Assembly: GCA_964450355.1 (NCBI GenBank)
Contig: CAYVDH010000068.1
Location: forward strand, 1 to 17,093
Reading direction: 5' to 3'
DNA: 17,093 nt
Source: CAYVDH01 sp964450355
GTDB lineage: Bacteria; Bacteroidota; Bacteroidia; NS11-12g; UBA955
Shown here in pieces: positions 1 through 7,573 of the stretch. The translations under genes were made by a program, and so were the position numbers. The notes beneath the pieces were generated by a model, which was not told where the DNA came from, did not search any database, and worked only from the letters and a program-made list of their open reading frames with translations. Each line of letters begins with the position of its first letter. The stretch's first letter is position 1.

Positions 1-85
1 AATATATTTAAAAAAATAATTTTCCCTAATTCTAATTGAAATAATTTTTGTAGTTTCGCAACTTAATTTAAATCATATTTTTATA

Positions 86-1297
86 ATGAATATTCACGAA
101 TACCAAGCCAAAGAAATTTTAAAAAAATACGGAGTAGCTGTTCAAGAAGGGATTGTTGCCGACACCCCTGAGAAAGCTGTACAAGCATGTAAAGACTTAC
201 AAGCTCAAACAGGAACCAGTTGGGTTGTTCTTAAAGCTCAGATACACGCTGGAGGAAGAGGCAAAGGTAAAATTGAAGGTTCAGAACAAAGAGGTGTTTC
301 TTTAGCTAAAAATTTAGCTGAAGTAAAAACAATTGCTGAAAACATGTTAGGCAAAACCTTAGTGACCATTCAAACTGGCGCTAAAGGGAAAGTTGTAAAC
401 AAAGTTTTAATTGCTCAAGATGTTTTTTATCCAGGCGCAAGTGAACCAAAAGAATATTACATGAGTGTGTTGTTAGATAGAGCTACTGGTAAAAATGTTA
501 TCATATATACTACCGAAGGTGGGATGGATATTGAAGAAGTAGCTGAACACAGTCCTGAAAAATTACATAGAGAATGGGTAGATCCAAAAATTGGATTTCA
601 AGGATTTCAAGCTCGTAAAATTGCGTTTAACTTAGGTTTATCAGGCAAAGCTCAAAAAGAAATGGAGAAATTTGTTACTGCATTGTATAAAGCCTATGAT
701 GATACTGACAGTGCAATGTTTGAAATTAATCCTGTATTAAAAACATCTGATGATAGAATCATTGCTGTGGATGCCAAAGTGAATTTAGATGAAAACGCAT
801 TATACAGACACACTGATTTTGAAGCATTAAGAGATGAAAGTGAAGAGGATCCTACTGAAGTAGAAGCTAAAAAATTCAACTTGAACTATGTAAAGTTGGA
901 TGGCAATGTTGGCTGCATGGTGAATGGAGCAGGTTTGGCAATGGCAACTATGGACATCATAAAATTAAGTGGTGGTGAGCCTGCTAACTTTTTAGATGTT
1001 GGAGGTACTGCAAATGCAGAAACAGTAGAAGCTGGTTTTAAAATCATATTAAGTGACCCAAATGTAAAAGCCATATTAATTAACATATTTGGAGGTATTG
1101 TTAGATGTGATAGAGTTGCACAAGGTGTTGTAGATGCATATCAAAAACTTGGCAACATCAATGTGCCTATCATTGTAAGATTACAAGGCACCAATGCTGA
1201 AGAAGCTAAAAAATTGATAGATGAGAGTGGTTTAGAAGTTAAATCAGCTATTTTATTAAAAGAAGCAGCTGAACTAGTTAAACAAGTTTTAGCCTAG
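86..1297 (+). CDS. sucC: Succinate--CoA ligase (ADP-forming), beta subunit
   Basis: SucC forms, with SucD, the TCA-cycle enzyme that interconverts succinyl-CoA and succinate with substrate-level phosphorylation of ADP or GDP in the cytoplasm. The 403-residue product has the full family length. It opens with the typical MNIHEYQAKEIL segment. An ATP-grasp domain follows, with the KAQIHAGGRGKG stretch near residue 50 and EINPV near 213. The C-terminal ligase domain carries NFLDVGGTA and INIFGGIVRCD near residues 300-340. The ATG at 86 starts exactly at the conserved N-terminus, so the start is secure. No sucD lies within the window; separate sucC and sucD loci are common in Bacteroidota. No clear terminator follows, so read-through into mscL cannot be excluded. 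Identification is firm. Confidence 0.97.
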   Translation: MNIHEYQAKEILKKYGVAVQEGIVADTPEKAVQACKDLQAQTGTSWVVLKAQIHAGGRGKGKIEGSEQRGVSLAKNLAEVKTIAENMLGKTLVTIQTGAKGKVVNKVLIAQDVFYPGASEPKEYYMSVLLDRATGKNVIIYTTEGGMDIEEVAEHSPEKLHREWVDPKIGFQGFQARKIAFNLGLSGKAQKEMEKFVTALYKAYDDTDSAMFEINPVLKTSDDRIIAVDAKVNLDENALYRHTDFEALRDESEEDPTEVEAKKFNLNYVKLDGNVGCMVNGAGLAMATMDIIKLSGGEPANFLDVGGTANAETVEAGFKIILSDPNVKAILINIFGGIVRCDRVAQGVVDAYQKLGNINVPIIVRLQGTNAEEAKKLIDESGLEVKSAILLKEAAELVKQVLA

Positions 1298-1388
1298 TTG
1301 TTTATAAACTGTTAAAATTTTCTTTAAAATAATACTTTATTGTTATTTTTAAATGATTAGAATTGCCCCAATTAAATAAATAAATAAT

Positions 1389-1730
1389 ATGGGAATGATT
1401 AAAGAATTCAAAGAATTTGCCATGCAAGGCAGCGTAGTTGACTTGGCAATTGGTGTTATTATTGGTGCTGCATTTGGTAAAATTGTAACCTCATTGGTAG
1501 ATGACATCATCATGCCATTGATAGGAGCATTAATGGGAGGTAAAAGTTTTGTTGACAAATTTATTGTATTAGGTGATGGGTCCTATGATACACTTGCACA
1601 AGCTAAAGAAGCAGGTGCAGCAGTATTAGCTTATGGAAATTTCATTCAAATTACTATAAATTTTATCATCATCGCTTTTGTATTATTCATGGTAATTAGA
1701 GCTATGAATAAAGCAAAAAAGAATGCTTAA
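1389..1730 (+). CDS. mscL: Large-conductance mechanosensitive channel MscL
   Basis: MscL is a homopentameric inner-membrane channel that opens under membrane tension and protects the cell from hypo-osmotic shock. The 113-residue product begins with the family signature IKEFKEFAMQGSVVDLAIGV, which spans the N-terminal amphipathic helix and the pore-lining TM1. It continues with the pore glycine/alanine pattern IGAAFGKIV. TM2 is the hydrophobic stretch after AYGNFIQ, about residues 80-105. The protein ends soon after TM2 with a short lysine-rich tail, so the C-terminal cytoplasmic helical bundle seen in longer homologues (E. coli about 136 residues) is reduced or absent. ATG 1389 and the second in-frame ATG at 1395 are both possible starts. 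The gene ends just before a strong intrinsic terminator. Confidence 0.96.
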   Translation: MGMIKEFKEFAMQGSVVDLAIGVIIGAAFGKIVTSLVDDIIMPLIGALMGGKSFVDKFIVLGDGSYDTLAQAKEAGAAVLAYGNFIQITINFIIIAFVLFMVIRAMNKAKKNA

Positions 1731-1744
1731 TAATAATTAAAATT

Positions 1745-1776
1745 AAAAAAATGCCAGAAAAATTCTGGCATTTTTT
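1745..1776 (+). terminator. Intrinsic terminator after mscL
   Basis: A perfect 14-bp stem (1745-1758 with 1763-1776, core TGCCAGAA/TTCTGGCA) closes a 4-nt loop. Its A-rich left arm and T-rich right arm run into a T tract to 1778. It lies 15 nt after the mscL stop and ends transcription before the DUF3078 gene. Because both arms carry the A/T flank, it could also work for minus-strand transcription. Confidence 0.9.
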
Positions 1777-1807
1777 TTGCATAAAAGTAACTAATTTAAT
1801 TCAACAC

Positions 1808-2845
1808 ATGAAAAAAACAATAATTTATTTGGCTTTAGTTATGATCATTACTTCGGTCAATGCACAAGATGATGAAATCAAAAACAAAGCATCAGAAAAA
1901 ACAACTTTAAAATCCTTAAAAGATACAGGTTGGATAAGGGGTGGTTTTTTTGCCTCTAACATTTCAAATACAACCTTTAGCAACTGGTCACAAGGTGGAA
2001 CAAACAACACTGCCCTTATAGCTACTTCTAGCATGTTTGCTATTTACCACCCAGCTAATGACAAATACATTTGGGAAAACTATTTAGATTTAGCTTATGG
2101 TGTTATTAGAAGTGGTGGAAATAAAATTGCAGACCCTAACAATCCTAATAAAAAAATAAATAACCCATTTGTAAAAAATGAAGACAAATTGGTTTTTTTA
2201 TCTAAATATGGAAGAAAATTAAGTCCTAAATTGAGTTATGCTGCTTTATTTAGTTTAAATACTCAGATGTTTCAAGGATGGGATGCTGCAGATATTTTAA
2301 GAACAAATAACCATGTATCTAATTTTTTAGCTCAAGGATTTGGTTACTTATCTATGGGATTTGATTATAAACCTCAACCATATTTATCTATCTATGCTTC
2401 ACCAATCACTGCAAAATACACTATAGTAAGAGAACAAAGACTTGCAGACTTAGGTTTATACGGTATGGAAAAAGCAGTTTATTCAGATTCTACTGGAGGA
2501 AAACCTTATGTAAAAGTAAAAGATGGTCAAACATTTAGAAAAGAGATTGGTTGGTATTTGAATTTATCATTCAATAAAGACATAGCTAAAAACATCAATT
2601 ACCAATCGCGTTTGGAGTTATTCCAAAATTATAAAACACTACAATTTAATAGAATTGATAGAAACTGGCAAAATACCATCAACATGAAAGTAAATAAATA
2701 TGTTACTGTTACTCTTATCAATCAATTGATTTGGGATTTTGATGTAGATGTAGATAACAACTTGGATAATGGAGTTCAAAGAAAAGTACAACTTAAAAAC
2801 TTTTTTGGTGTAGGGTTTTCTGCAAAATTTGGAGATAAATTATAA
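1808..2845 (+). CDS. DUF3078 domain-containing secreted/outer-membrane protein
   Basis: This is a member of the Bacteroidota family DUF3078, whose molecular role is unknown. The 345-residue product begins with a signal peptide (MKKTIIYLALVMIITSVNAQ). The family hallmark follows: GWIRGGFFASNI, then a serine/asparagine/glycine-rich NWSQGGTNN segment. The rest is rich in alternating aromatic residues and ends in an aromatic/basic strand (NFFGVGFSAKFGDKL), as expected of an outer-membrane beta-barrel. The reading frame stays open back to 1751, but that would begin inside the preceding terminator hairpin and destroy the signal peptide, so ATG 1808 is chosen. It is a single-gene unit between two terminators. 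Barrel topology is inference. Confidence 0.88.
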   Translation: MKKTIIYLALVMIITSVNAQDDEIKNKASEKTTLKSLKDTGWIRGGFFASNISNTTFSNWSQGGTNNTALIATSSMFAIYHPANDKYIWENYLDLAYGVIRSGGNKIADPNNPNKKINNPFVKNEDKLVFLSKYGRKLSPKLSYAALFSLNTQMFQGWDAADILRTNNHVSNFLAQGFGYLSMGFDYKPQPYLSIYASPITAKYTIVREQRLADLGLYGMEKAVYSDSTGGKPYVKVKDGQTFRKEIGWYLNLSFNKDIAKNINYQSRLELFQNYKTLQFNRIDRNWQNTINMKVNKYVTVTLINQLIWDFDVDVDNNLDNGVQRKVQLKNFFGVGFSAKFGDKL

Positions 2846-2871
2846 AAAACAATCTTAAAATCTTATATTTG

Positions 2872-2900
2872 AAAGTCCTGAGTTATTCAGGACTTTTTTT
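2872..2900 (+). terminator. Intrinsic terminator after the DUF3078 gene
   Basis: A perfect 10-bp stem (2872-2881 with 2887-2896, core GTCCTGA/TCAGGAC) with a 5-nt loop is followed by T residues up to 2900. The T tract ends at the base directly before the ATG of the next gene, so that gene's leader, if any, is made of terminator sequence. Confidence 0.88.
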
Positions 2901-3518
2901 ATGGCTATATATTCAACTAACCCTCATTTTCTAGATTTAAAGCTTGTAGAAAAAGTGGTGAATGAAATTAATGACAACAAACTTGTAGTATTACCTACAG
3001 ATACTCTGTATGCATTTGCGGTTAAATTAAGCAATAGAAAAGGCATAGAAGAGCTTTGTAGAATTGTAGGAAAAAAACCAGAAAAAGCTAATTTGTCCAT
3101 TTTATGTAACGACTTAAAACACATTTCTGATTTTACTTTACAATTCAGCAAAAGCATTTATAAACTGCTCAACAGGAATTTACCAGGCCCATTTACTTTC
3201 ATATTAAATGCCAATAATAAAGTTCCAAAAATGTTTTTAAACAAAAGAAAAACCATTGGAATAAGGGTCCCCGATCATTCTTTTACTCTCAAAGTGATAG
3301 AGCAACTCAATGAACCATTGGTTGTAGCCTCCGTTCATCACCCAATTAACAAAGAAAATACATTAAACAAACCAGATGAAATAGTTGAATTGTATCAACA
3401 ATTACATTTGTTGGTAATTGATGATGGTGAATTACATTCAACTGGTTCCGCAATAGTTGACTGCACGGGTACTGAACCTATTTTAATTAGAGAAGGTGAA
3501 ATAGAGTTGATTGTGTAA
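2901..3518 (+). CDS. Sua5/YciO/YrdC family protein, YciO-like
   Basis: Members of this family bind threonylcarbamoyl-AMP. TsaC/Sua5 make it for the universal tRNA modification t6A, while the YciO branch has a less settled role. The 205-residue product shows the N-terminal LPTDTLYAFAV motif (about 31-41), LPGPFTFIL in the middle and RKTIGIRVPDH near residue 115. The RKTIGIRVPDH form and the length match YciO rather than TsaC. The Ser-x-Asn motif expected of TsaC/Sua5 after the PLVV strand is replaced by ASVHH, and the family's Lys-x-Arg pair reads GKKPEK. Full t6A synthase activity is therefore uncertain. There is no other in-frame ATG near the N-terminus, so ATG 2901 stands even though it abuts the preceding terminator. 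A TATATTTG box at 2864-2871 might be its -7 element. Confidence 0.88.
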   Translation: MAIYSTNPHFLDLKLVEKVVNEINDNKLVVLPTDTLYAFAVKLSNRKGIEELCRIVGKKPEKANLSILCNDLKHISDFTLQFSKSIYKLLNRNLPGPFTFILNANNKVPKMFLNKRKTIGIRVPDHSFTLKVIEQLNEPLVVASVHHPINKENTLNKPDEIVELYQQLHLLVIDDGELHSTGSAIVDCTGTEPILIREGEIELIV

Positions 3519-3605
3519 TATTATAAATCTAATTGCTCAAAGTGCATTTCAATCAAAAAATCTTTGAATTACAACAAAAAATTAAAGGTCGTATTGTTAA
3601 TTAAT

Positions 3606-3630
3606 TCCACTTTAGTGGACTTGTTTTAAG
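3606..3630 (+). terminator. Possible weak terminator after the yciO-like gene
   Basis: A 5-bp stem (TCCAC 3606-3610 with GTGGA 3615-3619, loop TTTA) is followed by CTTGTTTT. It is short and the T run is interrupted. No other feature was found in the 183-nt gap 3519-3701 apart from the zapA promoter candidate. Confidence 0.3.
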
Positions 3631-3637
3631 AATAAAA

Positions 3638-3670
3638 TTTTGACAAATGGGATATTTAAACTAAAATTGC
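3638..3670 (+). promoter_or_regulatory. Candidate Bacteroidota-type promoter for zapA-rny
   Basis: A TTTTG box (3638-3642), a 19-nt spacer, then TAAAATTGC (3662-3670). This resembles the Bacteroidota housekeeping promoter (TTTG, about 19-21 nt, TAnnTTTG) with one mismatch in the -7 box. It lies 31 nt before the zapA ATG. Similar TnnAATTGC strings occur upstream of mscL (1358-1366) and of the DUF2167 gene (5683-5691). Confidence 0.45.
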
Positions 3671-3701
3671 ATTAAGAAAATAAACAAATAGTTTTCAATA
3701 C

Positions 3702-3995
3702 ATGGCAGAAGACATTTCAATTAAAGTAAACGTAGGTGACAGAATTTACCCATTGAAAATCAATGCTAGAGAAGAAGAACAAGTTAGAAAAGCAGCTAAA
3801 CAACTCAACGAAAGAATAGCTTTTTTCAATAGTCATTTTTCAGTGAAAGACAAAACCGATGGCATAGCAATGGCTGCACTGGAATACGCTGTAGATACAA
3901 TAAATAAATCAATTACACCCCAAGTAATTGAAAAACAAATAGATTTTAGTGAAATAAGCAATTCATTAAAAGATTTGGAAAACACATTGTCATAA
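3702..3995 (+). CDS. zapA: Cell division protein ZapA
   Basis: ZapA is a small cytoplasmic protein that binds FtsZ and promotes bundling of Z-ring filaments. The 97-residue product has the family layout: an N-terminal beta strand region with the ISIKVNVGDRIYPLKI pattern, then EEEQVRKAAKQLNERI. A long helix (about residues 65-97) follows, which in the family mediates coiled-coil dimerisation. Length is normal. The neighbouring rny, 59 nt downstream, is the usual partner of zapA in Bacteroidota. No terminator separates the two, so co-transcription is likely. Similarity of ZapA proteins is generally low, so the call rests on both the residue pattern and the context. Confidence 0.9.
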   Translation: MAEDISIKVNVGDRIYPLKINAREEEQVRKAAKQLNERIAFFNSHFSVKDKTDGIAMAALEYAVDTINKSITPQVIEKQIDFSEISNSLKDLENTLS

Positions 3996-4054
3996 ACTAA
4001 CTCATTCGAATCTCAATTGTCAACATTTTGTTTTATTATAAATAAAATAAAAAA

Positions 4055-5596
4055 ATGGACATTATATCAATTGTAATTGGCCTAGTTGTAGGCCTCTTAA
4101 TAGGTTACCTTGCTGGTATGCCTATCATTAAAAAACAAAATCAAGCACAAGCAAATCTTTTACTTGAAGAAGCAAAATCTAAGGCAGAAGCAGTAAAGCA
4201 ATCAAAAATGTTAGAATCTAAAGAAAAATTTATTTCTTTAAAATCTGAACACGACAAAGAAGTTCAAAAACGAAACAACGAAATTCAACAAGCCGAAAAT
4301 CGTATTAAACAAAAAGAACAGTCTTTGGATGACAAATTAAGAAGTTATAAAAACAAAGAAGATGATATTGAGAAGTTAAAAAATCAATTATCTAATCAAC
4401 AAAGTGCTTTAGCTAAAAAACAAAATGAAGTAGATCAAGCATTACAACAACAAATAAAAATGTTGGAAAAAGTAGCAAGTTTATCTCCAGAAGAAGCCAA
4501 AGCTCAAATGATAGAAGCTGTTAAAGCTGAAGCTCATACCGATGCCATCGCTCAATCAAAAATCATCATTGAAGAAGCTAAATTAAATGCTACTAAAGAT
4601 GCAAAAAGATTAGTACTTCAAACCATTCAAAGAACAGCTGCTGAAACTGCAATAGAAAATACAGTCACTGTATTTAATCTTGAAAATGATGATGTCAAAG
4701 GACGTATTATTGGTCGTGAAGGCAGAAACATCAGAGCATTAGAAGCTGCAACAGGCATTGAAATCATTGTAGATGACACTCCTGAAGCCATTGTGTTGTC
4801 TGGTTTTGATCCCATAAGAAGAGAAATAGCCCGATTGTCTTTACACCGATTGGTAGCAGATGGAAGAATTCACCCTGCTCGTATCGAAGAAATAGTAGAA
4901 AAAACTAAAAAAGACATTGAACAAGAAATCATTGAGATTGGTCAAAGAACAGTCATAGATTTAGGTATTGCTGGTTTACACCCTGAATTAATTCGAATAG
5001 TTGGAAGAATGAGGTACCGTTCATCGTATGGACAAAACTTACTTAAACACAGCCGTGAGGTGGCTAATTTATGTGCAACTATGGCTACTGAGCTAGGATT
5101 GAATGCCAAATTAGCTAAAAGAGCTGGATTGTTACACGATATAGGCAAAGTTCCAGAAGACGATGCTGAAACTCCACATGCTTTGTTAGGTATGAAATGG
5201 GCTGAAAAATTTGGCGAACACCCTGAAGTTGTTAATGCAATAGGTGCTCACCACGATGAAATAGAAATGACAAGCATGCTCTCTCCTATTGTTCAAGCTT
5301 GTGATGCTATAAGTGGTTCAAGACCTGGAGCAAGAAGAGAAGATACTGAAAGCTATATCAAACGTTTGAAGGATTTAGAAAGTCTTGCATTGAGTTTCAA
5401 AGGAGTAGATAAAGCATTTGCTATACAAGCAGGTAGAGAACTTAGAGTTATGTTAGATAGCGAAAAAGCTACTGATTTAGAAGCAGATAATTTAAGTTTT
5501 GAAATTTCTCAAAAAATCATGAAAGAAATGATATACCCTGGTCAAATTAAAATCACTGTAATAAGAGAAAAAAGAGCAGTAAATTTTGCTAAATAA
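4055..5596 (+). CDS. rny: Ribonuclease Y
   Basis: RNase Y is a membrane-anchored endoribonuclease that starts mRNA decay. The 513-residue product has the standard architecture. An N-terminal transmembrane helix spans about residues 1-21 (IISIVIGLVVGLLIGYLAG). A long charged coiled coil follows to about residue 165. Next is a KH RNA-binding domain with GRIIGREGRNIR (about 210-221). The HD domain carries the metal-binding His-Asp pair in LLHDIGK (H361, D362), with other HD-family histidines nearby (LKHSREVA and GAHHDE). Length is typical and no catalytic motif is missing. It follows zapA and ends before a strong terminator, so zapA-rny probably forms one transcription unit. Confidence 0.97.
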   Translation: MDIISIVIGLVVGLLIGYLAGMPIIKKQNQAQANLLLEEAKSKAEAVKQSKMLESKEKFISLKSEHDKEVQKRNNEIQQAENRIKQKEQSLDDKLRSYKNKEDDIEKLKNQLSNQQSALAKKQNEVDQALQQQIKMLEKVASLSPEEAKAQMIEAVKAEAHTDAIAQSKIIIEEAKLNATKDAKRLVLQTIQRTAAETAIENTVTVFNLENDDVKGRIIGREGRNIRALEAATGIEIIVDDTPEAIVLSGFDPIRREIARLSLHRLVADGRIHPARIEEIVEKTKKDIEQEIIEIGQRTVIDLGIAGLHPELIRIVGRMRYRSSYGQNLLKHSREVANLCATMATELGLNAKLAKRAGLLHDIGKVPEDDAETPHALLGMKWAEKFGEHPEVVNAIGAHHDEIEMTSMLSPIVQACDAISGSRPGARREDTESYIKRLKDLESLALSFKGVDKAFAIQAGRELRVMLDSEKATDLEADNLSFEISQKIMKEMIYPGQIKITVIREKRAVNFAK

Positions 5597-5618
5597 TTTA
5601 TAAACCAACACAATATAT

Positions 5619-5650
5619 AAAGCTCTGATCAAAAAATCAGAGCTTTTTTT
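5619..5650 (+). terminator. Intrinsic terminator after rny
   Basis: A perfect 11-bp stem (5619-5629 with 5636-5646, core GCTCTGAT/ATCAGAGC) has a 6-nt loop and is followed by T residues to 5651. It lies 22 nt after the rny stop. Confidence 0.92.
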
Positions 5651-5660
5651 TGATTAATAT

Positions 5661-5691
5661 TTTTGAATATCAAATATTATGTTTTAATTGC
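5661..5691 (+). promoter_or_regulatory. Candidate promoter for the DUF2167 gene
   Basis: TTTTG (5661-5665), a 17-nt spacer and TTTAATTGC (5683-5691) lie directly between the rny terminator and ATG 5706. The -7 box is a poor match to TAnnTTTG, and base composition makes chance hits likely, so this is only a candidate. Confidence 0.28.
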
Positions 5692-5705
5692 TTAAAAAAA
5701 ATAAA

Positions 5706-6662
5706 ATGAAGAAATTAATCCTTTTGAGTCTTGTTCTATTTAGTTTTACATTGATTAAATCACAGGAACAAGAAAAAGTGATAAGTCAAAAAAACCTTGA
5801 TGCATTAAATAAAATAAAAAAACAAGATAGCATTGTTAAAAATTTTAAATACCTTACTGGTAAAGTTACAATTGGCAACAATTTGGCTGAAATTAATGTC
5901 CCAGAAGGTTGGCTGTTCATTCAACCAAATGATGCCAAGATATTGATGGAAGATTTTTATAAAAACGAACCAAATCCCGGACGACTTGGAGTTTTAGTTC
6001 CAGATACTCCAAGCATTTTAAATGGAATTAAATGGCTTGTGGAATACTATTATTCCAGCGATGGGCATGTGAAAGACGATGATGCCAAAGACATTAATTA
6101 CGATGAATTGGCTCAAGAATTGAAAAAAGGTATGGAAGAAGGCAATCCTGAACGAGTGAAAAACGGGTATTCATCAATTAATTTTATTGGATGGGCTCAA
6201 AAACCATTTTATGATGAAAGCCATAAAAAATTACACTGGGCTAAAGAATTGGAATTTGATAAAAATCCTGAACACACATTGAATTATGATATCAGGGTAT
6301 TGGGTAGAGAAGGATTTTTAGAAATGGTAATCATATCAGAAATGGCAGCATTTAACGATGTAAAAAAAGATGTTGACCAAATATTAAAAAGTACAAATTT
6401 CATTAAAGGAAATCGTTACGAAGATTACAATTCTAGTACAGATAAACTTGCTGAGTATGGCATTGGCGGATTAGTGGCTGGTGGAGTATTAGCCAAAACA
6501 GGAATACTTGCTAAAATTGGGGTATTCTTTTTAAAATTCATTAAAATCATCATCATTGGTGTAGGTGGATTAATCGCTTTATTTTCTAAGAAATTCTTCA
6601 AGAAAAAAGAAAACAATATCAATACTAACAACGATTCAAACATCAATTTGAATAAGGAGTAA
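5706..6662 (+). CDS. DUF2167 domain-containing membrane protein
   Basis: This is a member of family DUF2167, membrane proteins without an established function. The 318-residue product starts with a signal peptide (MKKLILLSLVLFSFTLIKSQ). The DUF2167 body follows, with INVPEGWLFIQPNDAKILM and, further on, a GWAQKPFYD / LHWAKELEF segment. Two closely spaced hydrophobic segments lie near residues 250-295, and the tail is Lys/Asn-rich. The frame is open from a TTG at 5688, but ATG 5706 places the positively charged MKK directly before the hydrophobic core and is preferred. It follows the rny terminator, and the Crp/Fnr gene begins only 16 nt after its stop, so the two may share a transcript. Confidence 0.88.
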   Translation: MKKLILLSLVLFSFTLIKSQEQEKVISQKNLDALNKIKKQDSIVKNFKYLTGKVTIGNNLAEINVPEGWLFIQPNDAKILMEDFYKNEPNPGRLGVLVPDTPSILNGIKWLVEYYYSSDGHVKDDDAKDINYDELAQELKKGMEEGNPERVKNGYSSINFIGWAQKPFYDESHKKLHWAKELEFDKNPEHTLNYDIRVLGREGFLEMVIISEMAAFNDVKKDVDQILKSTNFIKGNRYEDYNSSTDKLAEYGIGGLVAGGVLAKTGILAKIGVFFLKFIKIIIIGVGGLIALFSKKFFKKKENNINTNNDSNINLNKE

Positions 6663-6678
6663 TTCTTAATTTCTGACC

Positions 6679-7299
6679 ATGTCTATAGAAAATTTAAAAG
6701 AATTTCCTCAATCATCAAAAATAAAGGAAAAACTTGCCTTGTATGGTCAAATTAAACAATTTCAAGAAGGCGATATCATATTAAGCGAAAACTCATACAT
6801 ACGCTCCATCCCTATTGTCATTGAAGGCAGCATTAAAGTGATGCAGACAGATGAAGATGGAAGAGAAATATTGCTCTATTACATCACCTCTGGAGAAAGC
6901 TGTATCATGTCTTTTTTAGGAGGCATGCACGATGACAAAAGCAAAGTAAGAGCTGTAGCAGATGATAAAACTGAATTGCTATTAATCCCTATTGACAAAG
7001 TGCCATTGCTTATCAGAGAATTTCCCGAGTGGCTTGATTATATTTTCAAATTATATCACAAAAGATTTGAAGAATTGTTAGAGGTAGTGAACGCTGTTGC
7101 TTTTAAAAAGATGGATGTTAGAATTTTGGATTTAGTAAAAAGAAAATGTGAAATAAATCAACAAAAAGAAATAAGCATTACACATGAACAATTAGCAAAT
7201 GAACTTGGTACTGCAAGAGTAGTTGTATCCAGACTTCTGAAACAAATGGAAGAAAATAAATTAGTAAAGCTCTCTAGAAATAAAATTTCACTTGTGTAA
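6679..7299 (+). CDS. Crp/Fnr family transcriptional regulator
   Basis: This is a cytoplasmic DNA-binding regulator of the Crp/Fnr superfamily. The 206-residue product has an N-terminal cyclic-nucleotide-binding-like beta-barrel (about 15-110, with EGSIKVMQTDEDGREILLYY). A dimerisation helix spans about 115-140. A C-terminal winged helix-turn-helix (about 165-205) carries THEQLANELGTARVVVSRLL. There is no N-terminal four-cysteine cluster, so it is not a classical [4Fe-4S] FNR. Its only cysteines are C75, in the GESC segment of the sensor barrel, and C157. Similar regulators often sit beside DUF2892, DUF6132 and rhodanese genes in Bacteroidota, as here. A likely operator overlaps its stop codon (7295-7310), and the stress operon begins 65 nt downstream. 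The signal sensed is unknown; C75 as a thiol sensor is speculation. Confidence 0.92.
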   Translation: MSIENLKEFPQSSKIKEKLALYGQIKQFQEGDIILSENSYIRSIPIVIEGSIKVMQTDEDGREILLYYITSGESCIMSFLGGMHDDKSKVRAVADDKTELLLIPIDKVPLLIREFPEWLDYIFKLYHKRFEELLEVVNAVAFKKMDVRILDLVKRKCEINQQKEISITHEQLANELGTARVVVSRLLKQMEENKLVKLSRNKISLV

Positions 7300-7310
7300 C
7301 ATAAGTCACA
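7295..7310. promoter_or_regulatory. Candidate Crp/Fnr-family operator upstream of the stress operon
   Basis: The 16-bp imperfect palindrome TGTAACATAAGTCACA has 6 of 8 complementary pairs and the layout TGTnAC-N4-GTnACA, close to known Crp/Fnr-family sites. It overlaps the stop codon of the regulator gene. Its centre (7302.5) is about 40-43 bp upstream of the start point predicted from the -7-like box at 7332-7339, which is the class II activator position. No TTG box exists at the expected -33 position. The match to this particular regulator is inference. Confidence 0.5.
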
Positions 7311-7331
7311 TATAGTTATTAATAATTTAGC

Positions 7332-7339
7332 GAATTTTG
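7332..7339 (+). promoter_or_regulatory. Candidate -7 box of the stress operon
   Basis: GAATTTTG differs from the Bacteroidota TAnnTTTG box only at the first base. It sits 25 nt before the first ATG of the operon and lacks a -33 partner, which fits a promoter depending on an activator bound at 7295-7310. Confidence 0.35.
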
Positions 7340-7364
7340 TCTCATTAATTAAAAAATATAAGTT

Positions 7365-7571
7365 ATGAAACAAAACATGGGAAAAATCGACAAGGTTGTA
7401 AGAATAATCATAGCCACTGTCATTGCTATTTTGTATTTTACAAATCAAATATCTGGAACATTGGGCATTGTTTTGCTCCTTTTTGCAATTGTGCTTTTAT
7501 TGACAAGTTTCATTAGTTTTTGTCCTTTGTATCTTCCATTTGGAATAAACACAAAAGAAAAAAACAATTAG
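7365..7571 (+). CDS. DUF2892 (YgaP-like transmembrane) small membrane protein
   Basis: This 68-residue protein belongs to the DUF2892 type, the domain that forms the membrane part of YgaP-like rhodaneses. The pattern is clear: MGKIDKVVRIIIATVIAIL begins TM1 (about 10-25). A short polar turn follows, then TM2 (about 32-51), and the segment ISFCPLYLPFGI ends it. C53 in the FCPLY motif is the conserved cysteine of this family. It is the first gene of an eight-gene operon and lies 2 nt before the next start. In E. coli YgaP a rhodanese and this type of membrane segment are one polypeptide; here the rhodaneses are separate downstream genes. A role in membrane-proximal sulfur handling is therefore inferred from family and context only. 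Confidence 0.87.
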   Translation: MKQNMGKIDKVVRIIIATVIAILYFTNQISGTLGIVLLLFAIVLLLTSFISFCPLYLPFGINTKEKNN

Positions 7572-7573
7572 TC

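Noticed and set aside
51..58. TAGTTTCG as the sucC promoter -7 box
   Set aside because: No TTG box at a suitable distance, and the final bases deviate from the consensus; too weak to list.
1751..1807. A 19-codon N-terminal extension of the DUF3078 gene starting at ATG 1751
   Set aside because: The ATG lies inside the mscL terminator hairpin and the extension would bury the clear signal peptide that begins at 1808.
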